Part shown: in pieces, positions 36,720 to 50,447 of the stretch
Position numbering within the stretch: the first letter of the stretch is position 1
Layout: each line of letters begins with the position of its first letter
Origin: Rhypophila decipiens
Taxonomy: Eukaryota; Ascomycota; Sordariomycetes; Sordariales; Naviculisporaceae
NCBI GenBank assembly: GCA_033297075.1
Contig: MU858150.1
Span: 1-64,000 of the forward strand
Reading direction: 5' to 3'
Length of the DNA stretch: 64,000 bases
Program-made: the position numbers and the translations under genes
The notes under the pieces: model-generated
Databases searched by the model: none
What the model was told of the DNA's origin: nothing
What the model saw: the letters and a program-made list of their open reading frames with translations, nothing else

Positions 36720-39700
36720 CCCGACGCAGTGGATCGCTGGCCCCAGCTTGAGAAGCAGGGACAAGCTGATCAACCCTCGGCTCTAAGCAACGGACGTAAA
36801 CCGTCTTGACAGGCAGCTCTGAGAATACTACCGTGAATAAGCCATAAATATTGCACAGCAAACGATCTTCCCGATAATGAGAGGTGATCAGCGCAAGATC
36901 TAAAGGGAAATACGCGTTAGAAATATTACATGTAGCAGGGCAAGACCATCTCGTCTCAAGTGCTCTCCGGACAGCAAAAGAAAAATAAGATAAAATCTTT
37001 CCAAGCATATACAGAAAAGGGGCAGAGTGAAAACGGGCCGAAATAGAGGAAAGGCTGGACAGCACAAGGCTATGGCTGCGACAGTGTAAGCGCTGGGAAC
37101 CAACACAGCCTAGCCAAAAGGCTCTGCCGAGGGAGAGATGCGTACCGACCGCCCTCTCAAGCCCGATGGACTTTTTTCTTTCTCCAGCAGCCGCCAAGCT
37201 TACATGCTTGCTCTGATTCCAGCGCCACAGGAGTGCTCATCACTTACCATACAGAGATTTTGGCCACAACCAACAAAGTGCTGACCAGAGGAGAAAGAAT
37301 TCAGTTTCAGTTACACGGACAACCAGTCGTTTCTTTTTTCCAGGATCCCGCGCCACTCGAAACTCGGGGGCTGACACTGGATATACGTCACCGAGGCCGG
37401 TTGCGTTGCTAACGGCCGGTGAGCGGTGTCCAGTAAGATTTACCGAGCTCCGGCTCCAAGACCCAGAGGTGGACGTCCGAGTGATGGACCTATTTTCCGG
37501 ACCGGAAGAGGGCCGCCCAAAGCTGACAAGGAGCGAGGTCGGCCGAAACGTGACGAAAGAGACCGGTTTCTGAGATTATGTATCCACGCAATACTTGTAT
37601 TTCGGGCTGAGATTTCAGCAGAGGTGTGCGGCAAGGACGCTGGCAAGCTCCACAATGAGTTGGTTGCGGTAGTAGTTGGTCGTGAAGGGTAGGAAAGTTC
37701 CCTTTACTTATGGCTCTCAGTTGGCGAGAGCGAATCCTGACTCAGGCGTGGTTGTTGTGAGCTTGTGAGTGCAAGGCAGAAATCAAACCACAAGAACGAG
37801 TGTGTAAGAAGTGACTGTGGCAGAAAAGCAGATTGCTGAAAGGGGAGGAAAAAGGAAAGACAAGAAAACAGCGTCGAGTGGAATGGAATTGCGAATTGCT
37901 ACAACCCCATACAGCGGCCCAGTCTTAGCAAGGACGTCGAGCACACACGGGGCTAGCTTTTGCATCTAGAACCAGCTGACAGGGCAGTATCCGGCCCACG
38001 GTACCCTAACCAGCCTGTACCTCGGTGGGGAAAAGGATAAAAGCCCCACTGTATGATCCATCCACGCGGGCCAGTCGGTACCTGGGGATGCAGGGAAGCC
38101 TGGCAGGAACCTGGGAAGCTGGAAACCTGGGGAGGAGCGAACAATGACATCCCTTCCAATTCCACTTGGTGGCAGCGCTCGGGTGGCTCAGATGTTAGCC
38201 GTATCTAGACAGGAGCTAACCTCAAAAGAGCTATAGTTTCGTGATTGTCCCTTTTTGTGGCACTTCTCACCACCTACTACGCTGTAACTAACAAACAAGA
38301 AAGCTGGAGGAAACAGACAGAACAACGAGAGATTTTGAGTAGAAAGCGGCCGCTTTGTCCCGTGCCCCATGACAACAAGGTGAGTCGGGTCGCAGCTTCC
38401 CAGCTCAGCACATGACCCACCACGTAGCACATGGCAAAAGATAGGTACAGAGACTCCTCGGAGGTCTTTGGGGCTCGGGAAGGAACAACCACAGGTACTG
38501 TACTGTTCCTGGACGGGGATACCACCGGGTCGTCATCAGTGATCCGGGCCTCTTTGCCACCTTCGTCTTGATGTTACTTGTGGTAGCATGGAATTCCTTA
38601 CTGTGGTACGCAGGACCTGACGCCCCGTAAAAGGAACAAACCGGACCGAACAATTCACTTGTCTGGTTATTCAATCGTTGTCTTTCTTATAACGGCCAGG
38701 CCACGGGATGCTATGGTTTTGTTACGACACACTACTTCCAGATCCGTGCAAAGTCTGGCGGTGGTGCATGGTGACCTGTTTTTCCCTGTCGTGGGCCATT
38801 CCAGAACTGGCTTAACAGTCCCAGCCAGCACCCGCGCCAAGGACAATCATCCCTCGGCCAGCCCTGTGTTCCTGCCACGGCCTTGTCTGGTCAAACACAC
38901 CACGGATATTGTTTGAAAGGAAGGTACGGAGTACGCACTTTGGCTCTTGCTTCGTCGGTCTTGTAGCTGGAAAGAGGAGGTGGTCAGGACCCAAGAAGGC
39001 ACTACGCACTTGTGCAGAAGTACCTTCCCTCGCAGCATTCACTCCCTCGACAACCGGTCTGTATGGGCTCCGTACCAAGATGGGCCCGCATCACCAATTT
39101 CATCAACCAATGCTCCTGAAGCCTGCGACGGATACCGATCTTGCTTCCCGACGTACCTACCGTAAAAGGAAAATCCACCAGAGTGTAAAACGGACACCAG
39201 CCAGTCGCATCATCCCGAGATCCAGACCAAGCTTTCCCCACCGACAAAACATCTCGTTCGGATCACCGCACGTGGGGAATAAGTGTCACTGGTGGAGGCT
39301 CAGCCCATTGTCCGACCGCAAAACCAAACATCAACAATTAACAACAATCCGACCACAACCTCAAAACACCATCAAGTCCGGCCGCGCCTGGATCGTGAAA
39401 CATTGGCATTGTGCTCGGTTATGACGTTTATTCATGCCCTGAGAAACCAGATTTGTCGTCCCTCTGCGCTAGGAAGCTCAACTGTCTCTCAAGACGTTAG
39501 CCCAAAGACACCAGCTGTGTCCAACTTCTCTGGGCTTGGGCCTCGCTCTTGACCGACTCAGACCTGGTGAGTGGCCTTGGACTCGGAATTCCAGTATCTT
39601 TGTGGCTTCTTGAATTCAGATCGGAACATTGCCAACAAGGTCCGAACCCAGTCGCTCTTGGGGTTATCGCCGCCGCTGAACCGCTACTGGCCGTTGGCTT

Positions 39701-42465
39701 TCTTTCTCCTGGGGCCGGCGGCGAGCCGGCATGGGGGTTGTGTTTGAGAAGGAGTTAGCTGCCCGGGGAGGATAACAACCACAAACCCTCGAGGCTGGGT
39801 CATGGGCGACGACGATCCATTCGGCTCCTGTGACGTTTCGTTTCGTTCCTGCCCCTCATCCCACCACGGGAAGCAGCAGCTTTTCTACGATATGGTGTGT
39901 GGCTTCTCATTTGGGGCAGCACCTCGGCCTTGAGCCCGCCCACACACCACGGCTAACCGTCCCTACCTTGCCTACCTAGGTACACACAGAGCACCAAAAA
40001 CCTCGTCCATGTTACTTCAGATCCTGTGATGGTGTGTTGCAACTTATACCGGTGTGTGTTCGACAGGTGCTTCTGTTGCATCCAGTTCCAAAGGCCAAGG
40101 ATGCCCGCCTGGGTGCCCAACCACAGACCCCTGTTCCTCTCCGGCGCCCGACGGATGTCCCATCATCATCTGGCCGCTCGTAGCAAATTGTCACCACTGA
40201 TGAGCCTCCTTTTGACCCCGGGGACAGTCGCTGACCTGGCCCGGGCCATTCACCGCCCCAGTGGTCCCGTTACCCCGCGGCCACTCACCTTCACACGCGG
40301 AGAAAAGCTGGATACAGGCGGCGAATGGGCGATGTCGACAGCACCTCCCTGGTAAGTCATCATATCCAGCCACACTTACACTTACTATAGGCTACACCGC
40401 AATACTGTGCCTTTATTTTTCCTACACTAGGAAGATCAGACCCTTTTGTCTCGCATCTTTTCTTTCTTTTTCCGTTTGACAAATGCCAAATATCTTTCTT
40501 GTACGTAAGAGAAGACAAGTACTCGAAGCTTAACCTTCTTGGTATCTCGGGTCTTCTGATCAACGGCCTCTGATATCTCCTCCTTTTGTGGGTACCTGCT
40601 TGGACTTGCCGTCCTGGAAGGACGACCATGGTCGATTTTTTGTCGTGTGACCATCAACCACCCACCCCAGCCGCTGATATTCATTGGCTGGCAAGACAAA
40701 AACGTGACATTTATTTATGCCTCGGGACGTGATGCTTTCCAGAATAACAAATGACTGGAAGAGAGGAGGCAGATTGCGCATTTTATATTTTATTGCCGGC
40801 TGCTGGCGAGCTGCTTACCTTACCGAGATGCCTTGCCTCTCCTATCTAATTTGTCGTCTACAATCACAAATGAGGGGTTTGAACAGGTCTCGTGAAGACA
40901 TTCTGATAGGAACGAGACGGATGTTTACATGAAGGCTCCTCTGGGTTCTGGGGGCTCTCTAGCTAGGCCTCCTGTCTCAGCTGTGATGTATGTCTTTTGG
41001 CTCTGTTCCCGCGAATGCCCGGGGAAATGACACCTACGTACCAAACGAGCTTGCGAAGAGATACCTGAGGTTCTGTAACAACCTAGTATTACTGCCCAGT
41101 GAAAGGTGACGGTCACAGAATCAACATTTCAATAATATGGTACTAATACCCGTATTACCGAGTCTGAAATAATCAAGAGAAGCACATTTCCCTCGTAAGG
41201 GTCTCATCCTTGAAAATACACCCCATTTCCTTCAATGCTGGTCTTGTTCATCACCCAGGTCATGAGAGGGAGGGCCAATTTCGTTTCGTCCCAGTCATAG
41301 TATTTTACGAAATGATTCAAGTTGGTATTCGTATACCTAGGTATGTACAAGACTGCTGCTCACCCTGTAAGTGAGTATAACGACGTCTACCTATAGGCAG
41401 TAAGCTGCCATGTCAAGTTCCGTATGTGTTCCAAGTACTAATTAGTATATTGTAATAAGATGGGATTCAGTGAGTCCCCGGGCGTTCTATATGGACTATA
41501 CCCCTTTTACAGACCATATGTAGGTATGGAAATATGCTGATCAATGAAAAGTGATACACCTTCATTTTCAGTCATTACATACTCACAATATATGAACTGG
41601 GTTGTTTGTTCCATTATGATGATATAAAACTAGTCAAGTAATATTACTATACCTGCCTGCCCGAGCCGGCTTGCTTGTCAACAGTTAGTACATAATGTTG
41701 AGGAAAAGAACAAACTCGATGTGAGAAGTGATGACAGCACGGTCAGAAAACCCATGGCAAGTTTGCTAGCATGTTTGGTTGCTTCGGTTTTAGTCGTCAG
41801 TCTGAATGAATAACCTCCTTTTTTCTCCTCATCTAGATATCTAGATACCCAACCAGCCAAGTAGGGAGCCTAGTCGGAACTATCCTTTTGATTAACAAAC
41901 TGAGGCAAACTGGTTGATATCTTGAAGTCTTTTCATATGTATTATCCCGTTTGATCTGCTTGCTTTTTCTGCTAATTAAACCATAGAGCTTGGCTTTGTC
42001 ATTGTGGCTGTTCCTGCTATTGATATTTATGTTGCCTGCTATGGCGGGTGGGTGGCTATCGTGAGACGTATGAACAACAACAATAACTTGAGCCAGGAGG
42101 AAGGAGCTTGACGGTGTGGTCACTCTAGCGAAGCCGTTTGACTTACAACCCCAAAAGTCACATACCAGAGTGTACTCTCGCCAATGTCAGGATTCCTTTG
42201 AAGTTTTCTTGCCAGCACTTGTTTGTCCGTGTGTATTGATACTCATCTTAATTAGGTACTACACCTCTTCGCCCATAACGATACCTCCCGGGAGAGCAGA
42301 CGATCAAGTGAGTCATCTGAAGAGATTGTATATCCAACAGGCTCCGCTCTGGTTAGCTAAGAATGACACACCAGCCAACAGAAATCATCATTCTCGCCTT
42401 TTCCTTTCTCGTCTATTCGACCCAAGACCTCTAAGCAATACGCGTTCATTCACACAACGCTTTCC
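36720..42465. other. Gene-poor stretch of about 5.7 kb
   Basis: I find no supported gene. The part next to 36720 is the 5' flank of the DUF1752 gene, and the part next to 42465 the 3' flank of the dehydrogenase. The longest open frame (38909-39424, plus) has no domain and reads like random sequence. From about 41100 to 41900 the DNA becomes clearly AT-rich. No terminal repeats, reverse transcriptase or transposase motifs were recognised on either strand. Confidence 0.5.
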
Positions 42466-44135
<1,670 letters not shown>

Positions 44136-45019
44136 GATGGTTCAGCGGCCCGTGTTGTTCAGTAAGCCGTCCCGGTTCGGTGTGTATCCGGAGGAAATGA
44201 TGTGAAATATGCACCGGGAACTTTTTTTTTCTGGTCAACAGAAACAAACAACCAGGACCTCTCAACCTAGCAATGTCAAAAACAACAAAGATCTACTTGG
44301 CGGGGCATTCGTACAGTAGCTGCTCACTACTGCTGTGTAAGCCACTGGCGATCAATGAGGGGTCGGGTAGCTTCTTTCCTTTTTCGGTTCCTTGCCACCG
44401 CGTACAGTTCTTGCTTGTCCTTAATCTGGAGGCTGGGAAGGAGGAGAGCTCCGTGCCTCCCTATCATGAGAAGGTGCTCAACATTGGCAAATGTCAACAT
44501 TCACACGTCAATACGGGTTAGTATTCGTAGTTCTGGAGAACTCGAACTTGACAGGAATCCAAAAAAAGAACAAGGTCATATCCTTTTTTAAGGACTGGAC
44601 GAGGAGGGGGACAACGACTGCTTCAAAGGACCAAGGAACATTCACATCCTCGGCCTTGATCCAAGGGTCCTGATTTTTGTCCACTTTGAGGTGGTGTAAA
44701 CCTCCGTAGTCCTCGTCTACGTTTTGAAAAACTGCCTCATTGAGTTATCCAGGGCTAGTGAGCCTCCCTGCCGCCGTACTTACTGGTCCAGGGTTTGCTC
44801 TTATTACCACCGCCAACCCCAAGCGCCCAAGATCCGACGACACGGTTTACCACTTTACGCGTCCAACTCAACCAATCTCTCGAAACTGATCAATTCGGTC
44901 AATCCGTTGCATAATCAACGTTCAGCGCCTTTTCGAATTCAAAAGAACGGCCGACGACTCCAGGAACATGGTGATGAAGTCGCCTGCTCCCAAACTCACC
45001 TTCCACTTCCTCGCACTAG
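44136..45019. other. Intergenic / unresolved 5' part of Cys-rich gene
   Basis: It holds the promoter of the SDR gene. The missing first exon of the Cys-rich fragment at 45020-45451 could lie here. One open plus-strand frame (44724-45257) covers the end, but its reading frame differs from that of the Cys-rich exon, so I could not connect them with confidence. Confidence 0.45.
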
Positions 45020-45451
45020 CATTGTATCTGTTTGGCAAATGCTGCCGAAGACAATCTCACCGAGTGCTGCATGGGCTGCCAGCTCCGACCCAGGAGAGGA
45101 CCGGCAGTCAAATGTGTGTTTATCGATATTGGAATCGCAAAAGGCAAATGTACAAACTGCGTCTACTACAACAGGAAGACCTGCAATCCCAGCGAAAGTA
45201 AGTTACATTGATCCCAACCTGCTGCTGTCTGGAAGAAGAAGAAGCAGAAGAAACTAATGCATTACTATTCAGAGTTTGGAACGAAGTTGTTTGAGAAGCG
45301 GAACGCTGGAGACAAGCTCTTTCCCGACACCAGGAGGGTTCTCACCATGAGGGAACTAGAATGGCTGGAGCACCTGCTCGACGCCAAAATTGGTGAACGT
45401 GTATATCGCATGCAGAGTGCTCTGAGAAGGACCAAGGACATTAGCGACTGA
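45020..45451 (+). CDS. Cys-rich DUF3716-like protein, 5' end unresolved
   Basis: Two exons can be read: 45020-45197, and 45273-45451 after a 75-nt intron with donor GTAAGT and acceptor ATTCAG. They give about 119 residues. The first exon follows a pyrimidine-rich run ending in TAG at 45017-45019, a good acceptor that is also an in-frame stop, so an upstream exon must exist or the gene is broken. The exon encodes CICLANAAEDN, ECCMGCQLRPRRGP, VKCVFIDI and GKCTNCVYYNRKTC. The eight or so spaced cysteines resemble the fungal DUF3716 zinc-binding module often seen in small lineage-specific proteins. The second exon is helical and charged (VLTMRELEWLEHLLDAKIGE). Function is unknown. It may be a functional small gene or a remnant. 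Confidence 0.4.
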
Positions 45452-46270
45452 TGTCGCCGAGTTCGTGCTCCATGGGCAAAAGCCACCGCCATCACGTCGT
45501 AGTCGCGACTGTACAAAGGGTCTTCGCCCTGAAGCCTTGGTGGGGGACAACTTGATTCACTGGTATTGACTAGGTGCCAATTCCTAACGGCGTTCGTTCT
45601 CTAGCCAAAGAGCCTGCCTCAATCCTATAAAGTGCCCGTCCCGCCCAGGACAGGTTCGACAGCGGCAAGGGTACGAGCTTCGACCCGGGTAACGGCGGCG
45701 TTTGCTTCGAGTATGGCCAAGCGTCGGGATCTCCTAGGAGCGTCGCATGAAGGTCGTTTTGGTGCTTCAAACACCGCAACACTCCCTCTTAGTCTTGGAA
45801 TTAGACAAGCTCTGGACTTAAACTGGGGGGAGGTAGACCAAGAAAGTGGAGGGAAGGTGAGGAAGCAGCAAATGGCAGGTGTAAATAGCTTCAAGTGACC
45901 CTGATCCAAGAGATACCCTCTCAGATGTGAGAATGGACAGTTGTTTCGATTACGAGGTAGGGCGTTCGGACTATAACTGAAAGGAGGGATTCTGTTTCGT
46001 GTGGGCCTCGCCTCCAAGTCTCTGGGGTAGAAGGGACTGAGATCTCTAGACGCTCATGTTAATTAACCTGTATGGTCTGGGTGGGCTTGGTTAAAAGACA
46101 TTTAAATTGGGCGAGAGCCTTCCATATTGAGCATGCAAAACATAGATGATACCAAAAACGAGATACAAAGAAACAACGATGCTACGCTTGGACAACCAAA
46201 AACCTACTTGCTCACATGGCTCTCTCCTTGACACCGTCAAACCAATCTCTGCCCAACGGAATCCAAACAT
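45452..46270. other. Intergenic
   Basis: This lies between the Cys-rich fragment and the 3' end of the carboxylase gene. Frames at 45570-46017 have no family features, and no RNA gene is recognised. Confidence 0.6.
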
Positions 46271-48237
46271 TTACATCCTGAAAACACCAAACTTGGTCTC
46301 TCCAGGGGCGACCTCATTTCTTCCGCCCAGGGCCGCTCTAAGCCCCAGACCCAGGTACCGTCTCGTATGGGCAGGCGGGATAATACCGTCATCCTAAATA
46401 ATCAAGTCACGTCAGTAAAATACTCCCAACAGAACCATAAGTTAAAGGGGTGGAAAAAAAAACCCACCCATAACCTAGCACTCGAATAAACAGCATCACT
46501 CTCCCTCTCAATCCTCGCTTTCAGCTCGGGATCGACTTTCTGCCCAACAGTCTCCATAACAGCAGCGAGCTGCTCCCCGCCCATGACACCGATCCTCGCG
46601 TTCGGCCACATCCACAGAAAACGGGGACTATACGCCCGGCCACACATGCCGTAGTTGCCGGCCCCATAACTCCCGCCCACGACGACGGTAAACTTGGGCA
46701 CGTCGGCACAAGCCACGGCAGTGACCAGTTTTGCGCCGTTCTTGGCGATTCCCTCCCGCTCGGCGTCTTTACCGACCATGAACCCGCTGATGTTTTGGAG
46801 GAAGACGAGCGGGATCCCGCGTTGAGCGCAGAGCTCGATGAAATGCGCGCCTTTGACGGCCGAGCTGCTGAATAAAATGCCGTTGTTGGCTACGATGCCT
46901 ACCCGGTGGCCGTAGATGTTTGCAAAGCCTGTTACGAGGGTTGTCCCGTAGTCGCGCTTGAACTCGGCGAATACGGAGCCGTCGACTATGCGGGCTATGA
47001 CTTCGTGAACGGGGAGTGGCTTGCGGAGGTTTGTCGAAGCCACTCCTAGTAATTCCTCGGCCGGGTAGAGAGGTTCTGCGAAGGTGGGATTGGGTGAAGA
47101 GGTAGTAGGCTGTTTGTTTTCTACCGGCCAGTTGAGGTTGCTGATGCATCGTCTGGCGAGCACGATAGCGTGCGCGTCGTCGACGGCCAGGTAGTCGGTC
47201 ACACCCGAGACAGACGAGTGCATCTTGCCTCCGCCGAGATCCTCGGGGCTCACGACCTCGCCCGTGGCTGCCTTGACTAGCGGCGGCCCGGCGAGGAAAA
47301 TGTGGCCTTGCTCTTGCACGATGATGCTTTCGTCGCTCATTGCGGGGACGTAAGCACCGCCAGCCGTGCAAGGGCCCATGACAACGGATACCTGGGGGAT
47401 TCCTGCTGCAGACATGCGCGCCTGGTTGAAGAAGATTCTGCCGAAATGCTCGCGGTCTGGGAAGACGTCGGCTTGATGGGGGAGGTTGGCGCCTCCGGAG
47501 TCTACGAGGTAGATACACCTGTTATTTTGTGATAAAATCAGTATGCTTTCATGTCCAGGAATCGCAAAAGAAATCATCCAAACTCACGGGAGCTTGTTCT
47601 CCTTGGCCACCTCCTGCGCCCTCAAGTGCTTCTTGACAGTAATTGGATAATAAGTGCCGCCCTTCACTGTGCTATCGTTGGCGACAATCATACAAGTGAC
47701 GCCCTCGACGACACCAATTCCCGTGATGATTCCTCCAGCGGGAACCTCGGGCGCTTCTGGGTACAGCTCGTGTCCGGCCAGCGGCGAGAGCTCCAGGAAT
47801 GTAGTTCCCGGGTCAATCAGCGCGGTGACTCGATCCCGGGGCAGCATCTTCTTGCGCGCAATGTGCTTCTCCCGCGCCTTGGGCGGGCCACCGAGTTGCA
47901 CTTTGCGCGTGAGCTCCTCTAGCCGGGCCATGGCCTCGCCCATGAGGCGCTCGTTCTCCTTGAACTCATCCGAGCTCGTGTCCAGTTCGGACTTGATTAT
48001 TGAGATGGCCGAGGCTTGGTGCGGAGGTGTGAATGTGGCTACTGATCGGCTGGAGTTCGTGTTATGGTTGGTGATATGCGATCCGGACTGGCGGGTTGCG
48101 CAAGGACGAAGAGCTGTTGCAGAAGCTGTTGCTATCGACCGATGAGTTCGAGTCTGGCTGGCGACACATTGGCGACTCAATTGGCGTGCCGTGAGCAAGA
48201 GCATCTCGCCCCGCTTCGGCGTCGCTGTGAATGACAT
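46271..48237 (-). CDS. mccB: Methylcrotonyl-CoA carboxylase beta (carboxyltransferase) subunit, mitochondrial
   Basis: The subunit transfers carboxyl from biotin on the alpha subunit to 3-methylcrotonyl-CoA in mitochondrial leucine catabolism. Three exons (47588-48237, 46468-47518 and 46271-46393) give 607 aa. An Arg/Ser/Thr-rich presequence covers about the first 70 residues. The acyl-CoA carboxyltransferase N and C halves follow, with [65 protein letters not shown] and [18 protein letters not shown] visible. The C-terminus is [11 protein letters not shown] second ATG at codon 12 (MLLLTARQ) could be the real start of the presequence. It is divergent from the isovaleryl-CoA dehydrogenase gene across a 529-bp shared promoter. 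The alpha subunit is not in this window. Confidence 0.96.
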
Positions 48238-48766
48238 CTCGGAGTGGGGAACGAGTTGGGAATAGCTTCAATTGACAACCTCAATCGCTTGCTTGCTTGC
48301 TTATGCGGATTTCTTATTGAAGTAAAATCAAAGAAAGCAACCGCCAAAAAACTCGCAATCAGAAGCGCAGCTGTCGTCAAGCTCCTACGCTTCAGACTGA
48401 ATGCTCGGGACAAGGGAAGATGCTCGGCATAACGATTGAGGAGTGGTTGTTTGGTTCCTGACTGACGTAGCGTGTGCACTGGAATGCACATGTTTGGATG
48501 GGAGATGGCTTGCAACGGCCCGAAGGAAGCCGCCACAAGCCGAGATCCCTAGCCTCTTGTCGTCGACATCACGGCCTCGGCTGAACCGAGCGAGGGGCTT
48601 CATAGGTCAATTCGTCGCATACGGAGTATCTTGTGCCACAGGAACAAACTAGGCTGGTTTTCTAGTGTAGAAACTCAATCGACGAACTCTGACTTTCCCT
48701 TTTACTTTTGAGCCTGCAGTCGCAAAGCAAATCGTCTTCCTTTCTGACCTCACCACACCCACCACA
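48238..48766. promoter_or_regulatory. Shared divergent promoter of mccB and isovaleryl-CoA dehydrogenase
   Basis: This 529-bp interval separates the start codons of two leucine-catabolism genes read in opposite directions. It contains a CGG-N5-CCG inverted repeat at 48578-48588, within a CTCGG/CCGAG palindrome. It also has a pyrimidine-rich stretch just before the plus-strand start. Co-regulation is an inference from gene function and layout. Confidence 0.7.
48576..48590. promoter_or_regulatory. CGG-N5-CCG palindrome, candidate Zn2Cys6 factor site
   Basis: The perfect inverted repeat CTCGG-CTGAA-CCGAG has the inward CGG/CCG arrangement bound by fungal Zn2Cys6 regulators as dimers. It lies about 180 bp from the dehydrogenase start and 340 bp from the carboxylase start. 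The binding factor is unknown, and such sites also arise by chance in GC-rich DNA. Confidence 0.4.
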
Positions 48767-50110
48767 ATGGCCAACACCATGATACCCCGAGCGCTGGCTC
48801 GCTCAGCAAGATCAACACTGTCCACTCAGCTGCGACTCCCACTATCCCAAGTTACCCGACCATCAATCCCCTCAGCAGTCTTCCGCCAACAACAACAACA
48901 CCAAACCCGAAATGCCTCCTCCTCCAAACATCCCCAAGGCTTCGAGCCGCCCTCCCCTGCAGACCTAGCCGAACTCCGCGAGCGCGTCCAGGAATTCGCC
49001 CGGCGCGAGCTCACCGAGGAAGTCGCCGCGCAGACAGACAAATCCAACGTCTTCCCCAACGACATGTGGCTCAAACTAGGCGACGCGGGTCTCCTCGGCA
49101 TCACGGCCGACGAGGACGTGGGCGGCCTAGCAATGGGCTACCAAGCGCACTGCATAGTGATGGAAGAGCTCTCCCGGGCGTCCGGCTCCATCGCGCTCAG
49201 CTACGCAGCCCACTCGCAGCTCTGCGTCAACCAGCTGCAACTCAACGGGTCCCCAGAGCAAAAAGCCACCTTCTTGCCGGGTCTCATTTCCGGCCAAAAG
49301 ATTGGCGCCCTGGCCATGTCCGAGTCTGGCTCCGGCAGCGACGTGGTTAGCATGCGCACCCGCGCCAAAAAGGTCGACGGCGGGTATCTCCTCTCGGGCT
49401 CGAAAATGTGGATTACCAACGGCCCCGACGCGGATTACATCATTGTCTACGCCAAGACGGACCCCGACGCCGGGTCAAAGGGCATAACCGCCTTCATCGT
49501 CGAGACCAAATCCGCGAAAGGATTCTCCTGCCTGCGAAAGCTAGACAAGATGGGCATGCGCGGCTCCAACACAGGCGAGCTGGTATTCGAAGACGTCTTT
49601 GTGCCCGAGTCCAACATCCTAGGCAAGATAAACGGCGGCGTAAAAGTCCTAATGGAAGGTCTCGACCTCGAGCGCCTCGTCCTCTCGGCCGGTCCGCTGG
49701 GTCTGATGCAAGCTTCGCTGGACGTGGCGCTGCCCTACGCCCACAGCCGTAAACAATTCGGCACGCCCATTGCGCATTTCCAGCTGCTGCAGGGCAAGCT
49801 GGCGGATATGTACACCAAATTGCAGGCGTCCAGGGCGTACACGTATGCCACGGCCAGGGCGGTCGACGAGCAGGGGATCATCAAGACGCAGGACTGCGCG
49901 GGCGCGATCTTGTATGCTGCTGAGCGGGCGACCGAGTGCGCGCTGGATTGTATACAGATTTTGGGCGGTATGGGGTATATGGAGGAGATGCCTGCTAGCA
50001 GGATCTTGAGGGATGCTAAATTGTATGAGATTGGGGCGGGGACGTCGGAGGTTAGGAGGATGGTTATTGGGCGGGCTTTTAATAAGGAGTTTGCGCATTT
50101 GTCGTCGTAG
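48767..50110 (+). CDS. IVD1: Isovaleryl-CoA dehydrogenase, mitochondrial
   Basis: This FAD flavoprotein of the mitochondrial matrix oxidises isovaleryl-CoA to 3-methylcrotonyl-CoA, passing electrons to ETF; it makes the substrate of the divergent mccB product. It is a single exon of 447 aa. An N-terminal Arg/Ser/Gln-rich leader of about 45 residues lacks acidic residues and ends near [15 protein letters not shown]. Family motifs are [15 protein letters not shown] near 180-195, [12 protein letters not shown], then [13 protein letters not shown]. The catalytic Glu lies in [13 protein letters not shown] (about residue 302), at the position specific to isovaleryl-CoA dehydrogenases rather than short- or medium-chain enzymes. 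The C-terminal signature [19 protein letters not shown] is intact. The start ATG has an ACCACAATGG context. The Gln-rich run QQQQHQT in the leader is CAA-coded. Confidence 0.97.
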   Translation: MANTMIPRALARSARSTLSTQLRLPLSQVTRPSIPSAVFRQQQQHQTRNASSSKHPQGFEPPSPADLAELRERVQEFARRELTEEVAAQTDKSNVFPNDMWLKLGDAGLLGITADEDVGGLAMGYQAHCIVMEELSRASGSIALSYAAHSQLCVNQLQLNGSPEQKATFLPGLISGQKIGALAMSESGSGSDVVSMRTRAKKVDGGYLLSGSKMWITNGPDADYIIVYAKTDPDAGSKGITAFIVETKSAKGFSCLRKLDKMGMRGSNTGELVFEDVFVPESNILGKINGGVKVLMEGLDLERLVLSAGPLGLMQASLDVALPYAHSRKQFGTPIAHFQLLQGKLADMYTKLQASRAYTYATARAVDEQGIIKTQDCAGAILYAAERATECALDCIQILGGMGYMEEMPASRILRDAKLYEIGAGTSEVRRMVIGRAFNKEFAHLSS

Positions 50111-50447
50111 TACGTCGTAGGAGAAGTAGTAGTGGTGTTGTGAGTTGTTTGATGATAGCATTGTGCCTTATGTATGCACTGGCGAGCTCTGGGCGATGTT
50201 CTGCGTGTTAATCTTCTAGTTTTCATCGAGGGCTTCCCATTTCCCTTGAAATAGTTACGTCCGCAGCATGGCATTCTTTTCTTTTTTGGTTATAGCACAT
50301 AGTGGTCTTGGGTAATCATCTACCTAGACGAGCTTAATGTAAGGTAAGCCTTATTATAGGTAATCCTCCATCTACAACCTCGTCTCTAGTTCATCCCAAT
50401 TTCATACTAGATCATACACCGTTTTTACAGCTCCTGTGGTCAGTTAT
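50111..50447. other. Convergent 3' flanks of IVD1 and ETR1
   Basis: A short tail-to-tail interval of 337 bp. It should hold both 3' untranslated regions. I see nothing else. Confidence 0.6.

Noticed and set aside
38909..39424. 171-codon frame in the gene-poor stretch
   Set aside because: Composition looks random, with no domain, no matching introns and no conserved motif.
44968..45201. Signal-peptide-like frame starting MVMKSPAPKLTFHFL as a secreted protein
   Set aside because: It is out of frame with the Cys-rich exon that overlaps it, and its downstream part has no cysteines in a sensible pattern.
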